From: Desulfurivibrio alkaliphilus | GTDB taxonomy: Bacteria; Desulfobacterota; Desulfobulbia; Desulfobulbales; Desulfurivibrionaceae | Length of the DNA: 16,373 bases | Direction: 5' to 3' | Assembly (NCBI GenBank): GCA_011048585.1 | Contig: DSDS01000032.1 | Location: 1-16,373, forward strand | In this document: one piece after another, positions 1-6,468 of the stretch | Layout: each line of letters opens with the position of its first letter | Numbering within the stretch: position 1 is the first letter of the stretch | Program-made: the position numbers and the translations under genes | Notes under the pieces: model-generated | The model's database searches: none | What the model saw: only the letters and a program-made list of their open reading frames with translations | Told to the model about the DNA's origin: nothing

Positions 1-804
1 AAACACCCCCAGCGACTTGCCCTTCTTGCCCGGCCCCCCCGCCCAATGGGTGAGATCGAAATCGCCGCTGTCCTCAAAAGCGGAGTCGCCGGCCATCCCG
101 CCGCCGCCACCAAGGGGCAGGCTGTAGGTCAGGGTCCGCCGGGCCCAGCCCGCCTCTCCCCGGGACTTGAAGGTAAGCATCGGCTCCAGGGTGACCTCCG
201 CTTCGGCTGGAAAGAGGAACGGCAGGGCTGGGCCGTCCAGGGGCCGCAGGTCAAAGAGGCGCAAAAAAGCGCCAACCCGCTCGCTGCGCCGGTAGCGATA
301 GCGGGGGGCGGCAACATCGTCCATTGACTTCGAAATACCGACCACCCCGTTATAGCGGGGAAAGGCATCCAGATCGGCGGATGCTCCCTCCAGCTCCAGG
401 TAACCGGCCGGTTCAACCCATTGGTCGTCGGAGCCGACCCGGCCGGCCACCCCGCCACTGATCTTCAGATCGTAGATGCGCAGGGTGCCGCCGGGCAGGG
501 TAAACTGCTGCCGATCCGGGTCGTTATACTTCTCCTCCAGGGCGCCGTAGTCGGCGCCGGCTTGTCCCCTGAACTCGCTGACCACGTAGCGTAAACCCGA
601 TTCGGCCAGATAGTAGGCCCGGGCCGCCTGATTGGCATGGACCTCGGCCATCCCGGAGGAGCCGATCAGCGAAACCACCCCCGCGGCCAACAGGGCCACC
701 ACCACGATGGTCCCGATCAGGCTGAGGAGGATGGAACCCCGGGCGGAGCTTAAGCTTAGTGGCGTAAAACTTGTTGCCGGCGGGGAAACTAGGCGATCTG
801 GCAC
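1..804 (-). CDS. MshP/PilX-like pilus assembly protein, partial (runs off left edge)
   Basis: Probable pseudopilin-like component of the MSHA pilus, in the position of mshP. The frame is open for 268 codons from a GTG at 804 to the first base of the window, so the C-terminus is missing. GTG is chosen because a GGGAG ribosome site lies 8 nt upstream and the gene then begins 16 bp after the preceding mshO-like stop; no ATG is available near the membrane segment. Residues 22-50 (ARGSILLSLIGTIVVVALLA and following) form a hydrophobic N-terminal helix. The segment ARAYYLAESGLRY at about 61-73 is the signature seen in PilX/MshP N-terminal regions. There is no canonical GFTLIE cleavage motif, as is usual for this subgroup. 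At 268+ residues it is already longer than Vibrio MshP as I recall it, so it may carry an extra C-terminal domain. The family call rests on the N-terminus and synteny only. Confidence 0.72.
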   Translation of the reverse strand, partial: MPDRLVSPPATSFTPLSLSSARGSILLSLIGTIVVVALLAAGVVSLIGSSGMAEVHANQAARAYYLAESGLRYVVSEFRGQAGADYGALEEKYNDPDRQQFTLPGGTLRIYDLKISGGVAGRVGSDDQWVEPAGYLELEGASADLDAFPRYNGVVGISKSMDDVAAPRYRYRRSERVGAFLRLFDLRPLDGPALPFLFPAEAEVTLEPMLTFKSRGEAGWARRTLTYSLPLGGGGGMAGDSAFEDSGDFDLTHWAGGPGKKGKSLGVF

Positions 805-820
805 GATTAGGGCTCCCGGA

Positions 821-1270
821 TCAGTAAGTATTGCGGGGCAGGACGGAGGTGGCGAACAGCACCGGCACCCCCCCGCTGCGATGGGCCAGCCGCAAGTCAA
901 TCTCCAGCTGGCCGGCGGCGGAGTAGGAAAGATTGAAGGCGGCAACCTGATCCACCAGGACATTGCCGTCCAGGGTGATGGTCCCGCCGCTGAAAGCCAG
1001 AACATTGGCCGGAGTGTCCTGGCGGATATTGGTGTAGGAGAAAGGCAGCGCCACCGCCCCCTCCGGCCCGACACAGTCGAAGCAATCCTGGAACTCCCGC
1101 ACCATTCTGCTCAGGGCCAACTGAGCTTTCTGGCTGAGCACACTGTTTTCCCGGGCCAGCAGATAACCCCTGGCCCCCGCGGCGATCCCCCCGCCGGCCA
1201 TGACAAACAGCAGGCCCAGCAGCACCAGCACCGCGATCACTTCTATCAGGGTAAATCCATTTTTCCGCAT
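821..1270 (-). CDS. MshO-like minor prepilin
   Basis: 149-residue type IV prepilin-like protein. It starts MRKNGFTLIEVIAVLVLLGL: a short basic leader, then Gly-Phe with Glu at +5, which is the prepilin peptidase cleavage/methylation motif, followed by the usual hydrophobic helix. The remainder is a small pilin head with a DCFDC pair of cysteines near residue 62 that could form a local disulfide. It lies between an MshD-like gene (15-bp gap) and the MshP-like gene (16-bp gap), which is the mshO position in Vibrio MSHA loci. Minor pilins of this kind are thought to prime pilus assembly at the inner membrane and sit at the pilus tip. It is shorter than the Vibrio MshO I remember (about 250 residues), so orthology is by position and class rather than by full-length similarity. 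Confidence 0.75.
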   Translation of the reverse strand: MRKNGFTLIEVIAVLVLLGLLFVMAGGGIAAGARGYLLARENSVLSQKAQLALSRMVREFQDCFDCVGPEGAVALPFSYTNIRQDTPANVLAFSGGTITLDGNVLVDQVAAFNLSYSAAGQLEIDLRLAHRSGGVPVLFATSVLPRNTY

Positions 1271-1285
1271 GGCCCGATCCCGAAA

Positions 1286-1666
1286 TTATGGGTCATAGGT
1301 GAAGTAGCCCACCAGAACCGGCTGGCCTGCCGGAATCTCCACCTTGCAGATGGCAAAATCAGGGGTGCCGAAGCCCGCCAGTTCCGCCGGGGAAAGGGGG
1401 ACGCAATTGTAATCGCTCTTAAACGCGCTCCAGCACTCCTGGAGATAGCCGCCGGCCTGGCACTGGTTATAGGCGCCCACCGCCTCCTCCATCTCCCGTT
1501 GCAGTTCGGCCAGCTCGCCGGTCATCCGCAGCGGCTGATAACTGCGCACCATGGTGGAGGAGAGGAAAACAAAGAGCATGGCCCCCATGATGGCGACGAT
1601 GGTGATGGCGACGATCACCTCGATCAGGGTGAACCCCCCTTGCCGTGCCCCTGCCGCCCCGGTCAT
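1286..1666 (-). CDS. MshD-like minor prepilin
   Basis: 126-residue prepilin with a class III leader: MTGAAGARQGGFTLIEVIVA, where cleavage would follow Gly11 and Glu is at mature position 5. The N-terminal helix is hydrophobic to about residue 33. The short head contains four cysteines (in NQCQ, QECW, YNCV and AICKV), enough for two disulfides, unlike the cysteine-free major pilin in this locus. The ATG overlaps the TGA of the upstream mshC-like gene (ATGA), so the two are almost certainly translationally coupled. Position after MshC and before MshO matches mshD. The head is shorter than typical MshD. The prepilin call is firm; the specific name is by synteny. Confidence 0.75.
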   Translation of the reverse strand: MTGAAGARQGGFTLIEVIVAITIVAIMGAMLFVFLSSTMVRSYQPLRMTGELAELQREMEEAVGAYNQCQAGGYLQECWSAFKSDYNCVPLSPAELAGFGTPDFAICKVEIPAGQPVLVGYFTYDP

Positions 1667-2184
1667 GGAATAAACCCCGTTTCCCGGGTGATGGTAACGG
1701 CATGCGCTCCCCCGGCCACCTTGATCTCCCCGGCCTGAGGCGTAAAATCGATCAGATCGGTGAAGGGACGGCCATAGTAATCAAAGCCCACTAAACTAAA
1801 ACCGCCAGCCCACTCCAGGAGGGGAGCGGTTACGGTATCACTCTCCTCTGCCGGGAACCGGAAGGTGGTCAACCCTCCATCTTCTTCGCGCCGGAAAAGC
1901 CGGTAGCCGTCACCGACCTTTTCAATCCCCCAGATATCGGGAGCGGCGGGACCACCACTGTTGATGGCCCGCAACTGGGCGTAACGCAGGTGATTTTTCA
2001 GCGTGGCCGCCTGAGCGGCGGCCTCCACCTCCCGGGGGGAGGTCAGCCGGCCGATGATCACCAGGGCCAGGATCGCCAGCAGGATCAACACCAGCACCAC
2101 CTCCACCAGGGTGAAACCCGCCGCCCGCCGGGCTAAAGGCTGGCGGCTCCGGGGGGCGATACTGGATAGTTCCGGCAACTTCAT
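1663..2184 (-). CDS. mshC: MshC-like minor prepilin
   Basis: 173-residue prepilin. A relatively long leader (about 22 residues) precedes the AAGFTLVEVVLVLILLAILA motif, giving cleavage after Gly and Glu at mature position 5. The head begins with an extended amphipathic helix (NHLRYAQLRAINSG), characteristic of MshC/GspH-like minor pilins. I chose the ATG at 2184, which has GAGGGAG 12 nt upstream; an in-frame TTG at 2205 would add seven residues but has a ribosome site only if placed too close. It is first in the minor-pilin sub-operon (mshC-D-O-P-like), with ATGA overlap to the next gene. It is divergent from the lytic transglycosylase gene and must therefore have its own promoter in the 93-bp spacer; no convincing -35/-10 pair was found there. 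Confidence 0.78.
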   Translation of the reverse strand: MKLPELSSIAPRSRQPLARRAAGFTLVEVVLVLILLAILALVIIGRLTSPREVEAAAQAATLKNHLRYAQLRAINSGGPAAPDIWGIEKVGDGYRLFRREEDGGLTTFRFPAEESDTVTAPLLEWAGGFSLVGFDYYGRPFTDLIDFTPQAGEIKVAGGAHAVTITRETGFIP

Positions 2185-2221
2185 GCTGTTGGTTTGCTCC
2201 CTCAACCCTGTTTATCCCGGA

Positions 2222-2249
2222 CAACCGGCCGGCAGCGGTTGCCCAACCG
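2222..2249. repeat. Triple CAACCG/CGGTTG motif in the mshC-transglycosylase divergent spacer
   Basis: Within the 93-bp divergent spacer, CAACCG (2222-2227), its reverse complement CGGTTG (2236-2241) and CAACCG again (2244-2249) occur in alternating orientation. The last two form a perfect palindrome with 6-bp arms around a 2-bp centre. The layout resembles an operator for a dimeric regulator able to control both flanking transcription units. No regulator is known from this sequence, and a G+C-rich spacer can give such repeats by chance. Confidence 0.35.
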
Positions 2250-2277
2250 ACCCCCATGGGGTAGAATGGGCGGCGCT

Positions 2278-2910
2278 ATGATCGGCCACCGCCGCCAAAT
2301 ATGGCCCCTGTTTGCCCTCCCGCTCTGCTGGCTGCTGCTCCTGAGCGGCTGCGCCACCACCCAGCCCAGCAACCACGCCAACATTTGCGATATCTTCGCG
2401 GAGAACCGCTCCTGGTATCGGGCCGCCATCCGCGCCGAAAAGCGCTGGCAGGTCCCACCCCCGGTAACCATGGCCTTTATCTACCAGGAATCGGCCTTCC
2501 AGGCCCGGGCCCGGCCGGAGCGGACCCGCCTGCTGGGAATCATACCCTGGAAGCGGCCCTCCAGCGCCCGGGGCTACGCCCAGGCCCTGGACGGGACCTG
2601 GAGCGAATACCGGCAAGCCACCGGCAACTGGCGGGCCCGACGGAGCAATTTCGCCGACGCCACCGATTTCATCGGCTGGTACAACCACCACAGCCAACGC
2701 CGCAACCGAATCCCCCCCACCGACGCCCGCAACCTCTACCTGGCCTACCACGAGGGCCACGGGGGCTACGCCCGGGGCACCTATCGCAACAAGCCCCGGC
2801 TGCTGAACACCGCCAACCGGGTGCAGCAGAACGCCGACCGCTACCAGCGGCAGTACGACCAGTGCGAGAAGGAGCTGAGCCGGGGCTGGCTGCGGCGGCT
2901 GCTCTTCTAA
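2278..2910 (+). CDS. Lytic transglycosylase (SLT-type) lipoprotein
   Basis: 210-residue predicted outer-membrane lipoprotein that cleaves peptidoglycan. The N-terminus has basic residues (GHRRQ), a hydrophobic stretch and a lipobox LLSGC with Cys25 as the lipidation site. The lysozyme-like fold follows: a short helix around residues 46-58, then PPPVTMAFIYQESAF at 60-74, where Glu71 in the ES motif is the expected catalytic acid. Further on, RGYAQALDGTWSEY and the YNHHS/AYHEGHGGY segments (134-164) match the later SLT motifs. ATG 2278 is chosen because it places the signal peptide correctly; ATG 2266 in frame is the alternative, and neither has a strong ribosome site. It is transcribed against the flanking pilus genes, divergent from mshC and convergent with mshA. 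The likely role is local wall remodelling for pilus passage, an inference from location. Confidence 0.82.
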   Translation: MIGHRRQIWPLFALPLCWLLLLSGCATTQPSNHANICDIFAENRSWYRAAIRAEKRWQVPPPVTMAFIYQESAFQARARPERTRLLGIIPWKRPSSARGYAQALDGTWSEYRQATGNWRARRSNFADATDFIGWYNHHSQRRNRIPPTDARNLYLAYHEGHGGYARGTYRNKPRLLNTANRVQQNADRYQRQYDQCEKELSRGWLRRLLF

Positions 2911-2932
2911 ACCGTTCAGGCGACTACTCGGA

Positions 2933-2957
2933 GGGGACAGATTTCAAATCTGTCCCC
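2933..2957. repeat. Perfect 25-bp palindrome between convergent genes
   Basis: Twelve-base arms GGGGACAGATTT and AAATCTGTCCCC flank a single C. It lies 22 bp after the transglycosylase stop and 16 bp beyond the mshA stop. No T-run follows on either strand, so it is not a classical intrinsic terminator, although a 12-bp stem could still slow polymerase or protect 3' ends of both transcripts. From memory, strings of this type recur as dispersed REP-like palindromes in many proteobacterial genomes; that could not be checked here. Confidence 0.75.
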
Positions 2958-2973
2958 GATTGCGCTCTCCCCG

Positions 2974-3396
2974 TCAACTATCCTGAATGGTGAAAGTTTT
3001 GGTTTTGGTGGCACTGCTGTCCGCAAACCAGGCGGGGCCGGCGGTAATCTCGATGGTCACCACCCCGGTCGCGGTCGCATAGCTGTAACTGGCCGTAAAG
3101 TCACCCAGGTTGGTGGGGATAGCCACGTCGGTGGTCCCCGTCCCCCCGGTCCACGCATTGCCGGTGATCCCCGTGGGCGCATTGGCGTTGGTGAGCAAAA
3201 ACTGGGCGTAGCTCAAGGTGGCATTGGAGGAGGCCGCGCCAATGGCCGCTTCCACCGCCTTTTCCTGGGCATCGCTCTGCAAATTGACAAACCGGGGAAT
3301 CGCCACCGCCGCCAGGATTCCCAGAATCACCAGCACCGCGATGATCTCGATCAGGGTAAAACCACCCTGGGAACGCCGCAAACTTTTCCTTTCCAT
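2974..3396 (-). CDS. mshA: MSHA major pilin (MshA-like)
   Basis: 140-residue type IVa prepilin and the likely major pilus subunit. The leader MERKSLRRSQGG is 12 residues and basic. It is followed by FTLIEIIAVLVILGILAAVAIPRF, with Gly at -1, Phe at +1 and Glu at +5, matching the MshA signature (IPRFVNLQSDAQ) almost exactly. The head is rich in Thr, Ala and Gly, and has no cysteine, so it lacks the C-terminal disulfide loop of many type IV pilins. ATG 3396 is preferred over an adjacent upstream TTG (3399) because GAGGAGG lies 7 nt before it, the strongest ribosome site on this strand, as expected for a highly expressed subunit. It lies 125 bp after mshG, with its own likely promoter. In Vibrio two pilin genes (mshB, mshA) occur here; only one is seen. 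Confidence 0.9.
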   Translation of the reverse strand: MERKSLRRSQGGFTLIEIIAVLVILGILAAVAIPRFVNLQSDAQEKAVEAAIGAASSNATLSYAQFLLTNANAPTGITGNAWTGGTGTTDVAIPTNLGDFTASYSYATATGVVTIEITAGPAWFADSSATKTKTFTIQDS

Positions 3397-3403
3397 CAAA
3401 CTT

Positions 3404-3410
3404 CCTCCTC
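3404..3410 (-). promoter_or_regulatory. Strong ribosome binding site of mshA
   Basis: GAGGAGG on the minus strand, 7 nt before the ATG at 3396. It decides the start in favour of ATG over the neighbouring TTG. Confidence 0.8.
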
Positions 3411-3486
3411 AACTGTTTTAATGTATACAACCCTCACGGCCCCGACCATCGAAACCGCGCAACCGCTTGGTGCCCCATCGGCACCG

Positions 3487-3495
3487 ACTATAGCA
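3487..3495 (-). promoter_or_regulatory. Candidate extended -10 promoter for mshA
   Basis: On the minus strand TGCTATAGT reads as an extended -10 (TG-N-TATAGT, five of six to TATAAT). Transcription would start near 3480 and leave an mRNA leader of about 85 nt before mshA. No good -35 box is present, which extended -10 promoters tolerate. A sigma-54-like GG...GC pair just upstream has the wrong spacing by one base and was not accepted. Confidence 0.45.
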
Positions 3496-3521
3496 TTTAG
3501 CGACGCGACCCGCCAGCCCGG

Positions 3522-4736
3522 TTAACCGACGGTTTGCACCATATCCCACATCGGCATGAAGATGGCCAGGGCGAAAAAGCCCACCACCGCCGCCAGGGCC
3601 ACGATCAGCAGCGGCCCCAGCAGTTCGGTCATCCGGCCCACCTCGTACTCCACCTCGTCATCGTAATGATCGGAGATATCCTGCAGCATCTCCTCCAACC
3701 GGCCCGACTCCTCACCCACCGCCACCATGTTGATCACCATGGGGGTGAAATATTTGGCGGACCGCAGGGGATCGGAGATTCCCCGCCCCTCCCGGAGCTT
3801 GTCGCCGATCTTATCAAACTCATGGGAGATGGCGCTGTTACCGATGGAGTCCGAGATGATCCGCATGGAATCCAGCACCCCGATCCCGCTCATCTGCAAA
3901 ATGGCAAAGATACTGGCAAAACGGGACATGGCCGCCTTGCAGAAGACCGGGCCCATGATCGGCAGGGCCAGAAACAGACGATCCCGCCGCAACCGTCCGG
4001 CGGGGGTTTGCTGGTACCAGTAAACCCCCGCCAGCAGCAGCAGAATCAAGGGCAGGCTGACCATCCACCACTGCAGGAGGATGGCATGGAGAGCCATGGC
4101 CATCCGGGTGGGCAGGGGCAGGGTCAGGTTGGCCCCGGCAAAGATGCTGGCGAAGGCGGGCACCACAAAACTGAGCAGAAAAAGGAAGGCGGCCACCAGG
4201 GCCCCCACCACAATTTTGGGATACTGCATGGCGGAGTTGATCCGGGCCTTGATCCGATGCTCATGGTCCATGATATAGACCAGACGCTCCAGCACCCCGG
4301 CCAGGGAGCCGCTGGCTTCGCCGGCCCGAATCATGCTGATGTACAGGGGCGAAAAAACACTGGGATGGGAGGCAAAGGCGTCTCCCAAAGAGCCCCCGGC
4401 GCTGATCTCCTCGCCCATCTGGGCCACCACCCGCTTCAGCTTGCCGTTCTGGGTTTGAAACTCCAGGATCCGCAGCGCCTCGACCACCGCGATCCCGGCC
4501 TTGAACAGGGTGCGGAACTGCTTGGTGAAGAAGATCAGGTCCACCGGCCGGATCCGCTCCAGGGCCAGCTCCAGCCGCTGGAGATAGCCCCGGAGGAAGC
4601 TTTCCCCGCTGGCCACCTCGGTGGGCAACAAGCCCCGCTCCGCCAGGGCCAGATAGACCGCCTCCCGGTTCTCCGCCTCCAGGGTTCCGGCAACCACGGT
4701 GCCCACGTCGTCGATGGCTTTGTAGGAAAATTTCAT
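3522..4736 (-). CDS. mshG: MSHA inner-membrane platform protein MshG (GspF/PilC family)
   Basis: 404-residue polytopic platform protein that couples the assembly ATPase MshE to pilin extrusion or retraction. It begins with the family motif MKFSYKAIDDVGTVVAGTLE. It has two GspF domains: the first around residues 65-190 (FTKQFRTLFKAGIAVVEALR; GGSLGDAF; MIRAGEASGSL) and the second around 268-390 (SRFASIFAILQMSGIGVLDS; VAVGEESGRLEEML). Membrane helices lie near 172-192, 220-240 and 372-392. Length matches the PilC/MshG family (about 400). Its ATG is 3 bp after the mshE stop, indicating cotranscription and coupling. The N-terminal domain is predicted cytosolic and would contact MshE. Confidence 0.93.
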   Translation of the reverse strand: MKFSYKAIDDVGTVVAGTLEAENREAVYLALAERGLLPTEVASGESFLRGYLQRLELALERIRPVDLIFFTKQFRTLFKAGIAVVEALRILEFQTQNGKLKRVVAQMGEEISAGGSLGDAFASHPSVFSPLYISMIRAGEASGSLAGVLERLVYIMDHEHRIKARINSAMQYPKIVVGALVAAFLFLLSFVVPAFASIFAGANLTLPLPTRMAMALHAILLQWWMVSLPLILLLLAGVYWYQQTPAGRLRRDRLFLALPIMGPVFCKAAMSRFASIFAILQMSGIGVLDSMRIISDSIGNSAISHEFDKIGDKLREGRGISDPLRSAKYFTPMVINMVAVGEESGRLEEMLQDISDHYDDEVEYEVGRMTELLGPLLIVALAAVVGFFALAIFMPMWDMVQTVG

Positions 4737-4739
4737 CGC

Positions 4740-6440
4740 CTAGACCATGACCGCCGCGGTGGCTTCCTCGACGGTGGTTATTCCGGCCAGGATTTTGGCG
4801 GCGCCGTCCTCTTTCAGGGTGCGGAGCTTGCCGGCCTGTTGCATGGCCCGGGTGATCGCCTGGGATGAGGCCCGCTGCATGATCAGCTCCTGCACCGTTT
4901 CATCATTGGGCAGAATCTCGTAGAGTCCCACCCGTCCGGCGTAACCGGTCTGCCGGCACTGAAAACAGCCGCCTCCCCGAAAAAACTCGGCACCGGCCAC
5001 CTGTTCCAGCCCCCAGAAGTGGAGCAGGGCCCGATCGGGCTCATACCTCTCCCGGCAGTGGGGGCAGGTTTTACGGACCAGCCGCTGGGCCACCGAAACC
5101 AGCAGGGAGGAAGCGATCATAAAGGGTTCCACCCCCATGTCCAGCAGCCTGGTGATCGCCCCGGCGGCGTCGTTGGTATGGACGGTGGAGAGCAGCCGGT
5201 GACCGGTAAGGGCCGCCTGCACCGCGATATCGGCGGTCTCTCGGTCGCGGATCTCGCCCACCATCACCACGTCGGGGTCCTGGCGCAGGATCGAGCGCAG
5301 GCCGGAGGCGAAGGTCATCCCCGCCTTGCGGTTAAGCTGCACCTGGCGAATCTTTTCCATCCGGTATTCCACCGGATCTTCCAGGGTGACGATGTTGATC
5401 GCGGGCTGATTGAGTTCGCGGAGGATGGCGTAAAGGGTGGTGGATTTCCCGCTGCCGGTGGGGCCGGTGGCCAGGATCATCCCGTAGGGCTTGCTCACCA
5501 GGCCGGCCAGCCTGGTCCGTTCCGCCTCGTTCATCCCCAGCTCTTCCATGGTATAGATGCCGCCCCCCATGTCGAGCAAGCGCAGCACCACGTTTTCCCC
5601 ATGGATGGTGGGCAGGGTGGAGACCCGGACATTGATCTCCCGCTTGGCCATATTGATGGTGAAACGACCGTCCTGGGGGATTCTGGTAGTGGCGATATCC
5701 ATGTTGGCCAAAATCTTGAGGCGGGAGACAAGGGCCATGTGCAGGTTGCGAGGCGGAGCCGGCACCTCCTGCAACTTGCCGTCGATCCGGAAGCGCAGCT
5801 GGATATACTTTTTTTCCGGGCTGATATGGACATCGCTGGCCTTTTCGATCACCGCCTGGGAGAGGATGGAGTTGACCAGGCGGATAACCGGGGCATCCTC
5901 GGCCATACTCTGCAGGGAGGAAACCGCCACCTCGCCGGCCGACTCCTCGCTCTCCCGCTCCCCCACCTCCAGGGTGGCCATATCCTCCATCAGGCCGTCA
6001 AGGCCGGTCCGCAACCCGTAAACGCTGGCGATCAACTGTTCAAATTCGCTCTCCGGGCAGATGTAGGGCTGCACCTCCTTGCCGGTGGAACCCTCGATGG
6101 CGTCAAGGGCGTAAATATCCATGGGATCGGTCATGGCCACCAGCAGCACCGACCCCCGCAGGCCCAGGGGAACAGCCCGGTGTTTCTGGGCCAACTCGGG
6201 GGCCAGCAGGATAGCCAGCCGGGAATCGATCATGAAATCGGTAAAGGAGAAACGGGGAATTCGCAGCTGCCTGCTCACCAGCTCGATGATCTGCTCTTCC
6301 CGGACGATCCCGTTGCGGATCAGGTATTCACCCAGGCGCAGGCTGGACTTGGCCTGATCCTCCAGGGCCCGGTCCAGCTCTTCCTGCCCGATTATGCCGG
6401 CCGAGACCAGCATCTCGCCCAACATCACTTTCTTTCTCAA
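4740..6440 (-). CDS. mshE: MSHA pilus assembly ATPase MshE with N-terminal c-di-GMP-binding MshEN domain
   Basis: 566-residue hexameric GspE/PilB-family ATPase that powers pilus extension. The N-terminus carries the tandem 24-residue MshEN motif, at residues 6-29 (MLGEMLVSAGIIGQEELDRA and on to Q29) and 35-58 (RLGEYLIRNG to Q58), separated by exactly five residues; in characterised MshE this pair binds cyclic di-GMP. The GspE_N domain follows to about 145. The ATPase core has Walker A GPTGSGKS (326-333), an Asp box TLEDPVEYR (352), a Walker B region DPDVVMVGEIRD (388) and a His box STVHTND (418). A four-cysteine zinc site is C459xxC462...C492xxC495. TTG 6440 is preferred (AGAGG 8 nt upstream; product begins RKKVMLG like relatives); GTG 6446 and ATG 6425 are alternatives. 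The first motif has Met where Arg is usual. Confidence 0.93.
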   Translation of the reverse strand: MRKKVMLGEMLVSAGIIGQEELDRALEDQAKSSLRLGEYLIRNGIVREEQIIELVSRQLRIPRFSFTDFMIDSRLAILLAPELAQKHRAVPLGLRGSVLLVAMTDPMDIYALDAIEGSTGKEVQPYICPESEFEQLIASVYGLRTGLDGLMEDMATLEVGERESEESAGEVAVSSLQSMAEDAPVIRLVNSILSQAVIEKASDVHISPEKKYIQLRFRIDGKLQEVPAPPRNLHMALVSRLKILANMDIATTRIPQDGRFTINMAKREINVRVSTLPTIHGENVVLRLLDMGGGIYTMEELGMNEAERTRLAGLVSKPYGMILATGPTGSGKSTTLYAILRELNQPAINIVTLEDPVEYRMEKIRQVQLNRKAGMTFASGLRSILRQDPDVVMVGEIRDRETADIAVQAALTGHRLLSTVHTNDAAGAITRLLDMGVEPFMIASSLLVSVAQRLVRKTCPHCRERYEPDRALLHFWGLEQVAGAEFFRGGGCFQCRQTGYAGRVGLYEILPNDETVQELIMQRASSQAITRAMQQAGKLRTLKEDGAAKILAGITTVEEATAAVMV

Positions 6441-6468
6441 GGTCACTACCTCTAGCTCGGGTGATCGA

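Noticed and set aside
632..1738. 368-codon plus-strand frame across the minor pilins
   Set aside because: Shadow frame with low-complexity His/Gln/Gly composition, opposite three genuine prepilin frames with intact cleavage motifs.
3490..3521. Sigma-54 promoter before mshA
   Set aside because: A TGGC...GC pair occurs, but the distance between the GG and GC elements is 11 rather than 10 and the TTGC part is not matched.
3534..4868. 444-codon plus-strand frame across mshG
   Set aside because: His/Gln/Gly/Pro-rich shadow of the mshG gene in high-G+C DNA; similar long antisense frames occur over mshE, mshL and mshM.
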